Assembly: GCA_024516035.1 (NCBI GenBank)
Contig: CM044966.1
Span: forward strand, 16,411,377-16,475,376
Direction: 5' to 3'
Origin: Bactericera cockerelli
Lineage: Eukaryota > Arthropoda > Insecta > Hemiptera > Triozidae
Length of the DNA: 64,000 nucleotides
The notes under the pieces are model-generated. The model saw only the letters and a program-made list of their open reading frames with translations, ran no database searches and was not told the DNA's origin. Both the position numbers and the translations under genes were made by a program. Positions 26,489 through 35,200 of the stretch are shown here, piece by piece (the stretch's first letter is position 1; each line of letters begins with the position of its first letter).

Positions 26489-28680
26489 TTACACTTTGTT
26501 AGATATAAATGGACATAATGTACAATGTAAATAATTATTTAAACAATGAAAAAAATGGAAACAATACATACAATAAAATGAAAAAGAATAGAAAAATATG
26601 TAAAAACTTATGTCCTAACTAAAGGGCGGGGTTATTGCCTATGGCAATCTCTTCCACCCGACCCTTTTACTCTTCAATCTCAAAGAACTCAAATGTTGTT
26701 GGTGTTGTTGTTACCAGATTGGCTACAACTGTGGGAACAATGGTCTTTAGCCAACTTTCTTTGGCTTGTATTGAGTCATATATATTATATTCTCATGTGT
26801 GATCATTTATTTTGATGAAGCCATTAAACCCTTGGAAAAATCCATGATAGCCTGGCTTGTTAGGGTTGGCTAGTCCCTTCTCTGTTTATAGTTCTCTAGC
26901 AAACACTGGTCGTTTCCCTTTAGTATTCTTTTATAAAATTGATTTGAAATTATCAATCATATGAAATTATAATACAAAAAATTACAGTTTTTCAAACTTA
27001 CCAAACTTGTTCAACAGGTTTTCCTCTAATTGTACAGAAGTCCTGATTTCTTCATCACTCCAATATCGTTTTGGGAACACTGGTATAATACTCATTACTT
27101 GGTTAGGTTTGGTGGTGCTTTGGTTTGGAGGTTTTATTGGTATTTTCAAATCTTCAGAATTGCTTTCTTTGGATTTATCCTCCGACCTTTGATCAGTACT
27201 TTCAGTATTTGTTTTTTTAGAAGAAGTTGTTTCTTGGCTGTCTGTGAGATCAAAAAGAAATAAATCAGTAGGACGTATGTATTTTTAATTCAAAATGAGG
27301 GAATTTTTTACTAACAAAATAATGTTTATTTTATTTTGAACTGCTCTAAAGAAAGAGTTGCCAACTGACACAGTATACTTGAATCTAACATTCTTGTCAT
27401 TTGTTAATTAAACATTTTAAGAAAGAATGAACTTTGTTGAAGATGAAAATATTTCAGCAGCATTTTTGGGGACAGCTTTTATTAGTACATATAGTTATAA
27501 AATAAGGCCTGTGTACCAACACTGGCAGCAAATTCCAAAATTAACATATGCCATTCTCCTCCTCATGGGTTCAAATCCCAGCCAGGGTATAATATTCAGA
27601 AATTTTAACACATTTAATGTTCTTTCCAACTTGAGTAGCTCACATTTATACGGCAGCAGATCTGTAACCATAAGTCAGTGGTTTGAGTCCCAAGTTCAGC
27701 AAAGATTTAGTAAGGAGAGTTTAAGAAAAAAAATTTCTTTTCTTTTCTACTTCATAAAGTATATTTTTGATATAAATTTATCTATATATAAAATATAGAA
27801 GAATTAAGTTTAAGTATTTGTGATATCACATTGTTATACATAGGATTTCTAGTTGTTTCCATAGGATTCTGTGTGGGATTTTTGATACATGGCTGGCATA
27901 TCCTCCCAGTAGGTTATGGGAATAAAATGATAGTTGTACAACTGAGAAATGGCCCTCCATGTATTTTCTATTTACTACTGTAAATTGAACCACCAAAACA
28001 GATTTTGAAAATGAAGAAATTTTACCTTCAGTTCTGCATGCTTCAGGAAGGGAGTTCACATCAGGATCTGAGTTTGAGTTTCTAGAGCTTCTTTCACTTG
28101 ATGTGTCAGACAAATACCTCAGTCTTTCATCAAGGCTCCTGAAACTTGCAACACTGGTGGTATCAGATTGCTTATTTGTTCTGAAATATCTTTCACTGAA
28201 GGTATCAGAAAAACTTTTGTGTCTACCATGGTGGTTGGAAAATCTACTTTGTCTGTTGTTGTGAGATGGAAACTGATGCTGGAACGGTTCTGATTGGTTT
28301 GGAAATCGGAACAGACCAGGATGAGTGAATGGAGGTGGAGGCACTTGCATGAAACTTGACGGGTGAGGTAGAGGTTGACTAGACATCAAGTACGGGTACT
28401 CAGGCACTAAGAATCCAGGTGGTGGCGGTGGCAGTGATGGTAGCGGAGAGTTTGATAAAATATGTGACATTTGCAGCGGGCCATTGAAACTTCCAGGTGG
28501 AAACGGACTAGACAGTGGATACATTGGACCTGGATGAATGGGTTTTGGATAGTGGAGCGACTGTGTTGGCATGGCTGGATTTGGCCATGTATAGTTTGGT
28601 TGATTAAGCATAGTATTTGATGCCATTGTGAAGGACGTACCTTGGAAATAGCTTGGGTCAGACATACGATGATCTGCCAT
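12767..28680 (-). CDS. Giant 3,748-aa low-complexity protein with RRM-like region (seven-exon gene)
   Basis: Exons, in transcript order: 28680-28026, 27241-27002, 26424-26324, 25699-25511, 24053-23846, 23067-22906 and 22458-12767. All junctions are GT-AG, and the phases join into 3,749 codons including stop. An in-frame stop lies upstream of the first ATG. The protein starts with about 220 Pro/Ser-rich residues. A conserved-looking core follows (about 285-520), with an RRM-like stretch at 388-460: a beta-strand-like TLIITNI and an RNP1-like QAILIFGSVEDAQRAL. The last 3,229 residues are Ser/Lys/Asp-rich and probably disordered, with several repeated motif families. I do not recognise the protein. 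A nuclear RNA- or chromatin-associated scaffold is a guess from composition only. The gene model is firm; the function is unknown. Confidence 0.85.
18043..18640 (-). repeat. 72-bp coding tandem repeat (24-aa DEISVGD units)
   Basis: Eight full units plus the start of a ninth, in frame in exon 7. The protein units differ at few positions (I/T before the final Ala, MM/MN, R/S/Q before HPNR, one M-to-V). DNA similarity is high, so expansion is recent relative to the dispersed single motifs on either side. Confidence 0.95.
20690..21750 (-). repeat. Coding ~170-bp repeats in the N-terminal part of exon 7
   Basis: About eight related units, each with a Ser-rich part (SQSISSKGL, SQSFSSRRL), KSSDKT, a Lys/Glu stretch, a Pro-containing turn (STPPKQ, GVPPIN, SIPPIQ) and KQND. 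The pair at 21240-21690 is nearly identical, as is the pair 21070-21320. Confidence 0.85.
22499..22885 (-). repeat. Two adjacent SINE-A copies in intron 6
   Basis: Copies at 22499-22696 and 22702-22885, both minus strand, with reversed B boxes (AAACCCGCGACC, GAACCCGCAACC). The second copy contains the intact sequence TATGTGGTAAAAATCCC, which is the site the Polinton occupies in the 33127/51222 copy. Confidence 0.85.
22906..23067 (-). CDS. Giant gene exon 6
   Basis: 162 nt starting TMWQKLYEGQRKLVRLRRYR, then a Thr/Asp-rich linker ending ESATDDRSQ. A minus-strand SINE-A ends about 20 nt past the donor (CAAG|GTACGG). Confidence 0.85.
23278..23812 (+). repeat. SINE-F copy followed by family 7 tail
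   Basis: 23285 onward: AGAGCTCAGTGGTAAG, then GCTCGTGTTGACGCAGC and CATCAGAGGGGAGGCATACT to about 23610. Next comes the family 7 tail (TTAGTTAGGACATATATT, AATAAAGTGTAAATAAATAA) to 23812. Both lie in intron 5. Confidence 0.65.
23846..24053 (-). CDS. Giant gene exon 5: RRM-like core
   Basis: 69 codons plus one base. Contains a basic stretch RVRRKKRFAHAHRR followed by QAILIFGSVEDAQRALRN, which fits the beta-3/alpha-2 part of an RRM. The acceptor is CTTCTCAG and the donor AATG|GTGAGT. Confidence 0.85.
24083..24514 (+). repeat. SINE-F, near full length with poly(A)
   Basis: tRNA-like head GATTAGCTCAGTGGTTAAGC (A box) and GGTTCGATCCC (B box, 24134-24144), body GCTCGTGTTGACCCAGCACC, and tail CACTCATCTTTAAA running into about 27 A residues (24488-24514). 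The head could fold like a glycine-type tRNA, but the attached body and poly(A) show it is a retroposon. Confidence 0.8.
24670..25490. repeat. GTT-rich element with ~88-bp tandem units and family 7 tail
   Basis: Opens with GTTGTTGTTGTTGTAGCCAG. Three direct units start near 24966, 25051 and 25140, sharing AAGCTAGCCTGGCTTGTAAG and TCTGTTTATAGTCCT. It ends with a tail AATAAAGTGTAAATAAATAA. A partner copy of the first part lies at 26695-26935. Intron 4 otherwise holds nothing. Confidence 0.7.
25511..25699 (-). CDS. Giant gene exon 4: start of RRM-like region
   Basis: 63 codons, phase 0 to 0. Includes RPCYFELKLQDE and ends with TLIITNIE, which looks like beta-1 (RNP2-type) of an RRM. Its 5' end is duplicated in the preceding intron (25797-25850). 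Confidence 0.85.
25797..25850 (-). pseudogene. Duplicated start of exon 4 with intact acceptor
   Basis: Repeats the last intron bases and the first ~13 codons of exon 4 (AGTTTCCCGTCCCTGC), about 130 bp upstream of the real exon, with a plausible acceptor CTCTCATCAG. No donor follows, so it is a partial exon duplication and potential cryptic 3' splice site. Confidence 0.75.
26324..26424 (-). CDS. Giant gene exon 3
   Basis: 101 nt encoding HHTLRVLYPDVVFSEEHILK and onward to DAVKK. The acceptor is CTTTTCAG and the donor AAA|GTATGT. It looks like globular sequence, unlike the tail. Confidence 0.85.
26460..26665 (-). repeat. Family 7 retroelement tail
   Basis: Minus-strand copy in intron 2 with an ATT run, TTAGATATAAATGGACATAA, then GGGCGGGGTTATTGCCTATG. 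Bases 26695-26935 continue with the GTT-rich element related to 24670-25235. Confidence 0.6.
27002..27241 (-). CDS. Giant gene exon 2
   Basis: 80 codons in phase 1 to phase 1. Begins with a Ser/Thr/Lys-rich linker and ends with the more conserved-looking FPKRYWSDEEIRTSVQLEEN. The acceptor is TCTCACAG and the donor G|GTAAGT. Confidence 0.85.
28026..28680 (-). CDS. Giant gene exon 1: Pro-rich N-terminus
   Basis: 218 codons plus one base, starting MADHRMSDPSYF. Contains runs such as SLPPPPPGFLVP and QVPPPPFTHPG, then an Arg/Ser-rich part (SDTSSERSSRNSNSD). The donor is GAAG|GTAAAA. The short open extension past the donor (to 27826) is intron read-through and I excluded it. Confidence 0.85.
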
Positions 28681-29034
28681 TTCTATTGGTTTAAATTCTC
28701 TGGTGATTGTAATTTAATCAAATATATTGATATAAATATCTCATATCATGCTGTAGAAATCACTCAGACTCATTTACATTATTATTATTCAAGTCTTTTC
28801 ATTGGATGTAAACTGAAAGGGAACAACATAATCTGTTATTAATTATAATAAATAAAGTACCTTCCAATTTTATTATACAGTTCTGATGGGTTGAAAAATT
28901 GAACATAAAACTAATTGAAAATTGAACTTTTGTATATTTTTTTAACAATTGAGGCAGAAGAACCAGTGATATAAGTGATATATACTTTTTCTTTTGGGTC
29001 AGAAATTGCAGTACGAAGCTCACTTTCTCAGCTA

Positions 29035-29135
29035 GACATTTACCAACTAGTCAGTTTTGGGATTTGAACCTAGGACCTTTCACGTTGTAAATGAGTACCT
29101 TACCACTAAGCTAATCGTGTACTCTGAATATCTAG
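29035..29135 (-). repeat. tRNA-like SINE-F head
   Basis: Minus-strand tRNA-like sequence with GGATTTGAACCTAGGACC (B box reversed) and TACCACTAAGCTAATCGTG (A box reversed). It lies in the 5' flank of the giant gene. Bases 29140-29795 show nothing I can identify. Confidence 0.6.
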
Positions 29136-29799
29136 TCTTATGACTTGAACCACTCTAAACTAGATTTAGATTCTCCTTGAAAAAATCTTGTGCAGATTCC
29201 AATGTACATATCCAAATTTGGAAATCAAATTACCCATTTGATTAATGGTGCAACTTTTGTGGATAGTGAAAAAAACAATCTTTTCCTTAAAATTCTGTAC
29301 AATTTGCATTTGCACTGAATCTCTGATGTACCTTTGACAAGATAATAATATTTACAAAACAAACCTTATCAAACCTTATTCATGAAATATAACACCAATA
29401 CATTGAACAAATTGAAAGGTGATTTTCTCACTACAAATGTGAGAGAAGTTACATTAGTGAAATTAAGACAGTAACCATCAATTGTATAATGAAAAATTCT
29501 AAAAATTATTAAGAAAAAGTAAAGTAAAAGTTATAAAGTTTAAACTTTAAAGTTAGATAATTAGATAAGACAAGACCATGTCGTACGAATGAAAATAATT
29601 TTCTCCATTTGTTTACATCGTCCTTTTTACCTCTAATAACTGAAAAAAGGTGGCTCTTGATTTGTGTCCTCTTTTGAGTTCATATGTGATTGAAAAATTA
29701 TGTGTACTTTAATCAACTCACGAGCCGTAAATATAAATTGCATTGGATACTTTTTCTGTATGATCTTGGACAGTAGTTGTAAAATGCCTACAAAATCTC

Positions 29800-29938
29800 G
29801 CGATGATACCATCAGCGATGCATATAAATAGTGTGTTTTTTGTTGGCGCTTCTTAGTAATAGTTTTTATTACTAAGAAGCGCCAACAAAAAACACACTAT
29901 TTATATGCATCGCTGATGGTATCATCGCTCTGCACATT
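29800..29938. repeat. Near-perfect ~62-bp-arm hairpin
   Basis: Arms run about 29800-29862 and 29876-29938 and contain GCGATGATACCATCAGCGAT, GTTGGCGCTTCTTAGTAATA and their exact reverse complements. The spacer is only a few T-rich bases. There is no ORF. Immediately downstream, GGCGTTTCTTAG recurs at about 29956, 30010 and 30060, a degenerate echo of the arm. Confidence 0.9.
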
Positions 29939-30300
29939 GCGTAAACTTTTTTGAAGGCGTTTCTTAGAAATTAAAACGCACTGCATAGAGCATTAACTTT
30001 TAGTTTTAAGGCGTTTCTTAGTAATCTGAATGCACTACATATAGCATAAAGTTTATTGAAGGCGTTTCTTAGTCATAAGTTATCAAAACTCAGTACATAT
30101 TATAAGTAGCACTAGCCGCGTTTGTGGATAGACCTGCGGTGCCTGTGAGTTTATCGAGGCATGGCCCACATGTAATGAAAACGTAGTATTTTTTACTGTC
30201 CACAATTTTTTAAATTTATGACCACGTTCGCATAACTAATAAATTTAATACTGTATCAATGTGATTTTCCCAATTATATTACAAAATCTTATTTGTCAGT

Positions 30301-30341
30301 CTTTTCTACGACAGCATATTAAATATGCTGTCGTAGAAAAG
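30301..30341. repeat. Perfect 20-bp-arm palindrome
   Basis: CTTTTCTACGACAGC...GCTGTCGTAGAAAAG, two exact 20-bp arms around a single A. It lies in the giant gene's upstream region; no function is assigned. Confidence 0.95.
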
Positions 30342-30460
30342 CACAAATTTTGTGCTTCTCCGATTGAACTTACATGGACCGTTATAAATACTATGTATTC
30401 ATTACAAGTCGGCCATGACTCGATAAACTCACACGGGCCACAGGCCAGTAAGGTATATTG

Positions 30461-30492
<32 letters not shown>

Positions 30493-30741
30493 TGGGGTTT
30501 AACGTCGCTTTCAACTGCCATGGTCATATCACGACGGGGGTTTTACCCTCCATTCGCAGGAAACTCACAAACCTGCTACTCACATTGACCTCACCCAGCC
30601 TGAGTGGGGCCGGGAAAAGCCAGCGTCACGAGAATTAGAATTTGAATGGTCACCCATCCAAGTCTTAACCTCGCTGGATGTCGCTTAACTTCGGTGTTCT
30701 GAAGGGAACCGGTGTATTCAACATGCCATCGACGCTGGCTT
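30461..30741 (-). repeat. 5S rRNA-derived SINE, complete, with target duplication
   Basis: On the minus strand the head (from about 30738) follows 5S rRNA: GCCAGCGTCGATGGCATG, TTGAATACACCGGTTC, CACCGAAGTTAAGCGACATC, GACTTGGATGGGTGACCAT. The body carries GGCTGGGTGAGG and GAAAGCGACGTTAAACCCC, then an A-run (the T-run at 30461-30489). Flanking GTATATTGTTTT occurs on both sides (30453-30464 and 30742-30753), a likely target-site duplication. Such 5S-headed SINEs (SINE3 type) use internal Pol III promoters. The head match is from memory of 5S structure, not a search. Confidence 0.8.
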
Positions 30742-30794
30742 GTATATTGTTTTACTCTGTTTATCCTGCAAGAAGAGTACAAATAAGTAATTCA

Positions 30795-30870
30795 CCTCCT
30801 TCAGTAACTTGATCGATAAGGCGGCGGACTTGAAACCTGGAGGTCGAAGCTGGTTTTGAGCGTAGATTTA
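30795..30870 (+). repeat. SINE-C fragment and MITE edge
   Basis: Has CTTGATCGATAAGGCGGCGG and CTTGAAACCTGGAGGTCG, then runs into GGGCGAAATTAATAGAC, the same edge as at 9469. The A box is missing. Confidence 0.5.
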
Positions 30871-31039
30871 GGGCGAAATTAATAGACAAATTCTACATCA
30901 CTTAATTGTTAACTTAATTAATAATTTAATAAGCATTGGGTTAATACTTACGTTAATATTATTATCTGATGGTTGCAGGGTTTTTAGTGAAACCCTAACA
31001 ATTAACAAAGCAACCTAATTAGATCTATTGTGACCAGTT

Positions 31040-31258
31040 GATTCTATTTGGTTTTAACGTCCTAATTGAGATAGATAGTCAGGACGGGCGTTTTACCCTC
31101 CATTCGCTGGGAATCGTACCAGCTACCCACATTAACTTCACCCAGCTTGGGTAGGGCCGGAAATGCCAGCCTCACGTGTTTGGAGGGAACAGAATTTTCT
31201 TCGAAAAGTCTGCTCCAACCGGGGATCGAACTCGGGATCTCTGGACTACGGGCACTAG
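31040..31258 (-). repeat. SINE-D
   Basis: Minus-strand copy with GGGATCGAACTCGGGAT (B box reversed), GGAAATGCCAGCCTCACG and AGTCAGGACGGGCGTTTTAC. Confidence 0.75.
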
Positions 31259-31499
31259 TCACTAATAATACTCATGTTATCTCTGAAACGTTTGAATATA
31301 CTAGGGATAACAAAACAAAAATAATAAGTATTTGAATGTTAATTTTCAACGGAATAATATAATTATTATAATAAAATACATAAGAATACAAAAATAATAT
31401 AATTATAATCATCTGAATAAACTTATTTTTAAACTGAATATTATAATTAGGTAATTATAAGAGTACAAAAAAACGACATAGCATGGACGGACAAACCAA

Positions 31500-31645
31500 C
31501 GTCAGTAGCTTGAACTCGATTCATGATAAGGTATTTTTTAAAAGTAGGTATTGTAAGCTGGAGGTCGGTGGTTCGAGTCCCAATTTCGGTAAAAATTTAG
31601 CAGTATGAGTTTGAGTAGTTCTGACATCACGAAAGAGAGATGAAC
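31500..31645 (+). repeat. SINE-C
   Basis: Has GTCAGTAGCTTGAACTCGAT, GGAGGTCGGTGGTTCGAGTC and GTTTGAGTAGTTCTGACATC. Bases 31650-31920 contain two AT-rich imperfect copies of the phrase AACTCTGAAACGTTTGAAT but no gene. Confidence 0.65.
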
Positions 31646-31925
31646 AGAAAAATAAAACCATTTCAACTTTTGTGTCTTGTCAACTAATTATTGCTTGAGG
31701 TAATACTCATGTTAACTCTGAAACGTTTGAATGGACTTAGTGATAACAAAACAAAAATAATAATCATTTGAATTAAGTTATTTTTCGACGGAATAATATA
31801 ATTAGGTAATATAATAATACAAATATAGTTTTAATCATTTAAATAAACTTCATTCTCAACGGATAACAATGTAACAAAAAATAACAGAAATAATTTAGAT
31901 CATTTGAATAAGGTTAATATTTGTA

Positions 31926-32286
31926 TCAACTATGTTTATAAAAAGAACAAGATTCAAAATTAGGAAGCTCTAACGACCACAACTCATATGCCAGCAAGCT
32001 TTTTTCGGAACCTTCCGAAGACGGCGAAAATACTCGTGAATAATCGGCTGTTTCCGCTGAGCCATCACCGGAAAACTTCGGCAGGAATTCGTTGCCTGTG
32101 TTCTGGCTTCGTCGCGGCTCGGTAAACTTCGTGTCGGACTCGGAGTCTTGGCTCCTCCCCCGAGACATTGCCTTGGCCACGCCCACAATGGATGTTTCAG
32201 TCTCGGCGCTTCTGCGCACGCGCAGTCCCGTCAGATCTGCGATCAGTTGGCACAGGAAGTTGTTGCGCGATGCACCTCCATCCACT
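31926..32286 (-). CDS. GK5: GK5 exon 9 (last exon)
   Basis: 361 nt: completes Lys then [40 protein letters not shown], then an 80-residue tail, TGA at 31926-31928. The D-G-G-x-S-x-N motif is the family's adenosine-binding signature. After VGVAKAM the usual A-x-L-A-G-L-A helix is not evident. Instead there is a Ser/Glu-rich tail of unknown role. The acceptor is TCTCCACAG. Confidence 0.88.
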
Positions 32287-35200
32287 CTGTGGAGAGAGGA
32301 AAAAAAAAAAAATGTTGATATCCCACAAAAAAATATCATGTACACACAGGAGCTAGACAGAATTCATGCCACCTATCCTGGCAGACTCAGGAAATGTATT
32401 GCAGCAGAGGGTGGTGTTTTTGATCATCTGTAGAAGTGAATTACCTACATCGTACATAAAAACTTCAGGCACGGACTCGTGTTATGACTCACGCGCACGG
32501 AAATGAACGCAATTCAGAGGTTATTCGTCTGCCATTTTAAGGGGAAAAATCGCAGAAAGTTCATTTTTTTTCATTGTATGCTGCTAATTTTCTTCTTTTA
32601 TTTAAAAGAAAAAATATAGGGGTCCAATTTAAATTTCTGGACTTTTGGTCTTTTGAAACTGAAAAAAGTTTATGACCAATTTAAGGACCTATGACTTCCT
32701 TAAAGAATAAAAACAAGTACATCAAATTAAAGAAGATAACTTTACCTATTTTTTAACATTTTTAGTTTTTTTTACAACGTTTACCGGGTGCCCGTAATGA
32801 CTTCCGCAACGTGGGCCTATTTTCTCCTAAAAACCGTGTTTTTTTCGGGACTCGAATCAAGGAATATTTTTTTTCTTTTTACTAATGTTACTAACTTGCT
32901 TTGCATGTTTTGAAAGTAAAATAAAAAAATATATATTCAATTTAAAATTCGGGAGAAACGGACATGTGTCCCCCTGTAAACGCCCTTAGGGGCGGTGAGC
33001 TTTCCAATAAAACTTCAGACTTCATATTGGGGACCAATTTTTTGTTTCAAGATCCTAACTCAAACCGTTCTCGAGAAAAAGATAGTGGCTGGGTGGTTTC
33101 GATCACCCTGTATACAAATAATTAAATAATAATATTGCCTTATTTATACTGCCCGATTAGGACTATTAAGTCCCATTATTGGAGCAGTAAGCCCAAGACG
33201 TACTATTATGTGGTAAGTAGTGTATAAAGGAAGGGTCTACCAGGATAAGCAAGATTTTGCTCTAGCGTCGCAATGAAAGGTCGTAGGTTCGATTGTGGGT
33301 AGTCAAAAGATGCGTATTGAGCTCCAATATCTTTTGATATAACGTTTAGCTTTCTACTTCCCCCCTAGCCCCCCTAGATCAAATTTAAGTGGTCCATTTT
33401 TTAATTTCTATATTTTGCGGTTCCTACGATATGGTTATTTTTTTTGTAGTTGTTAGGTATCGATGTCGTTTATATATTTTATCAATAAATACATTTTTTT
33501 TTGACAATATAATAGATGAAAAATTTCGAGTGAGCCCTGGATTCGTACGTACAGAGACATTGTGTGTTCAATAGCGAGGTGCATGTAGGTAATTTGTTAT
33601 CAGTTCGTTGCAATGTGTGTTGCCTCGCTCATATAGTTGAGTAATTAAAAACTCTTGAAATCGAGGCAAAGTCACGAAACCAATTTTAGATTTAAAAACT
33701 AATTTGGGTTAGACCAATTCCAGTTGGAGATTTAATGTTTCAATTTAAAAACTTATTATTTTAGATAACGGAAGCATTGTGTGTTCGTTGTTTTTATTAT
33801 TATTTTTTGTGCTATAATTAATTTTAAAAGTACAAAGAAGAAATTTGTTTGTTCTAACACAGTACCGTTAGGAGAGGTAGATAAAGAACATAATACCTGG
33901 TAATTTTATTGTTATTACAAAATATAATTTTTAGGGGACCAGTATTAACCTTACGAGCACGGGTAATGGGTATGTAGCACATGATTGCGCATTGCATAAC
34001 AATTAAGATACCGGGCGTGCATAATTCGTACGAACAGAGACATTGTGTGTTCAATTCTAACCAAGGTGCATGTAGGCAATTTGTTATCGTTGCAATGCAG
34101 TGGCTCATATAGTAATTAAAAACTATTGAAAAGTCACGAAACCAATTTTAGATTTAAAAACTAATTAGCAGGCTAGACCAATTTCAGTTGAAGATTTAAT
34201 GTTTCAATTTAAGAAACTAATTATTTCAGTTTGAGTAATTAAAAACTATTGAATATTGAGGCAAAGTCACGAAACCAATTTTAGATTTAAAAACTAATTA
34301 GCAGGCTAGGCCAATTTCAGTTGGAGATTTAATGTTTCAATTTAAAAAGTTTGAGTAATTAAAAACTATTGAATATTGAGACAAAGTCACGAAACCAATT
34401 TTAGATTTAGAAAACTAATTATTTGAAGCAGGCTGCTAGACCGTTAAACATATTTTTTTTTTTAACAAGCAAAACTTGGTATAGGCTCGACGTGTATGGT
34501 CAAATATACAAGGTGTGTTGTCATAAAATATTACAAACATTTATTTTATTTCATTTTTTTTCTTACGTTAATTAAAACAATGGATAGGATACTAAATAGT
34601 ATTAATGAAAAAATCCAATACATACATGTGTTAGATGTAGGAGCCGGTTTGATGGTTTCACATAGTGAATTCAAAGCAGACAAAAAGTTCACAGCGTATT
34701 CATTCAACATTGTGGAATTTTTGCAATTGAATATATTGGAAGATGTAATTTCAGAACATTCATCGTAGGTTAAATTTAATTTTCTTGCTTTTGAATCCCA
34801 GCCATGTACATCATAACTATCCAGGAAAGATTGGTTTTGGTAAATCAAACACATTCTAATCAAGTACATTGCATATTCGCGAGCACCGAGCAATAATTGG
34901 GTAGCATTATCACTGTTCTCATGTTGAATCATGTTTGCGTTATGAAGGAGTATGCGCTTAGAATATTGGTATTTATAGATGAACCTCTCAGTATTATAAC
35001 CGCTACGTGAGATTGAGAATATTTGAGAACAAGCAAATCAGTTCCATTTCTTCTCTTGTGGTGTTAGTATCGTGTTTAATACGTGCATTAAAAAAAAAAA
35101 AAAAATATATAATAATAATGGTTTGTAAAATTGAGGGTTGTCAGTGTCAAAAACAAGAAATACCTATTCACCTAATGTACTGGCTTACACATCATGGCAT

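Noticed and set aside
27427..27798. 123-aa plus-strand frame in the giant gene's first intron
   Set aside because: No recognisable motif. It lies antisense in an intron next to repeat-like sequence. I cannot support it as a gene.
33854..34108. 84-aa frame in the Polinton terminal region (mirror at 50210-50464)
   Set aside because: Its first 62 codons also start the polymerase frame, but there is no polymerase behind it here. I treat it as fortuitous open sequence in the terminal repeat.
34496..34768. 90-aa plus-strand frame opposite the small membrane protein (mirror 49550-49822)
   Set aside because: Antisense overlap with the longer 128-aa frame, which has a clear membrane segment and basic tail.
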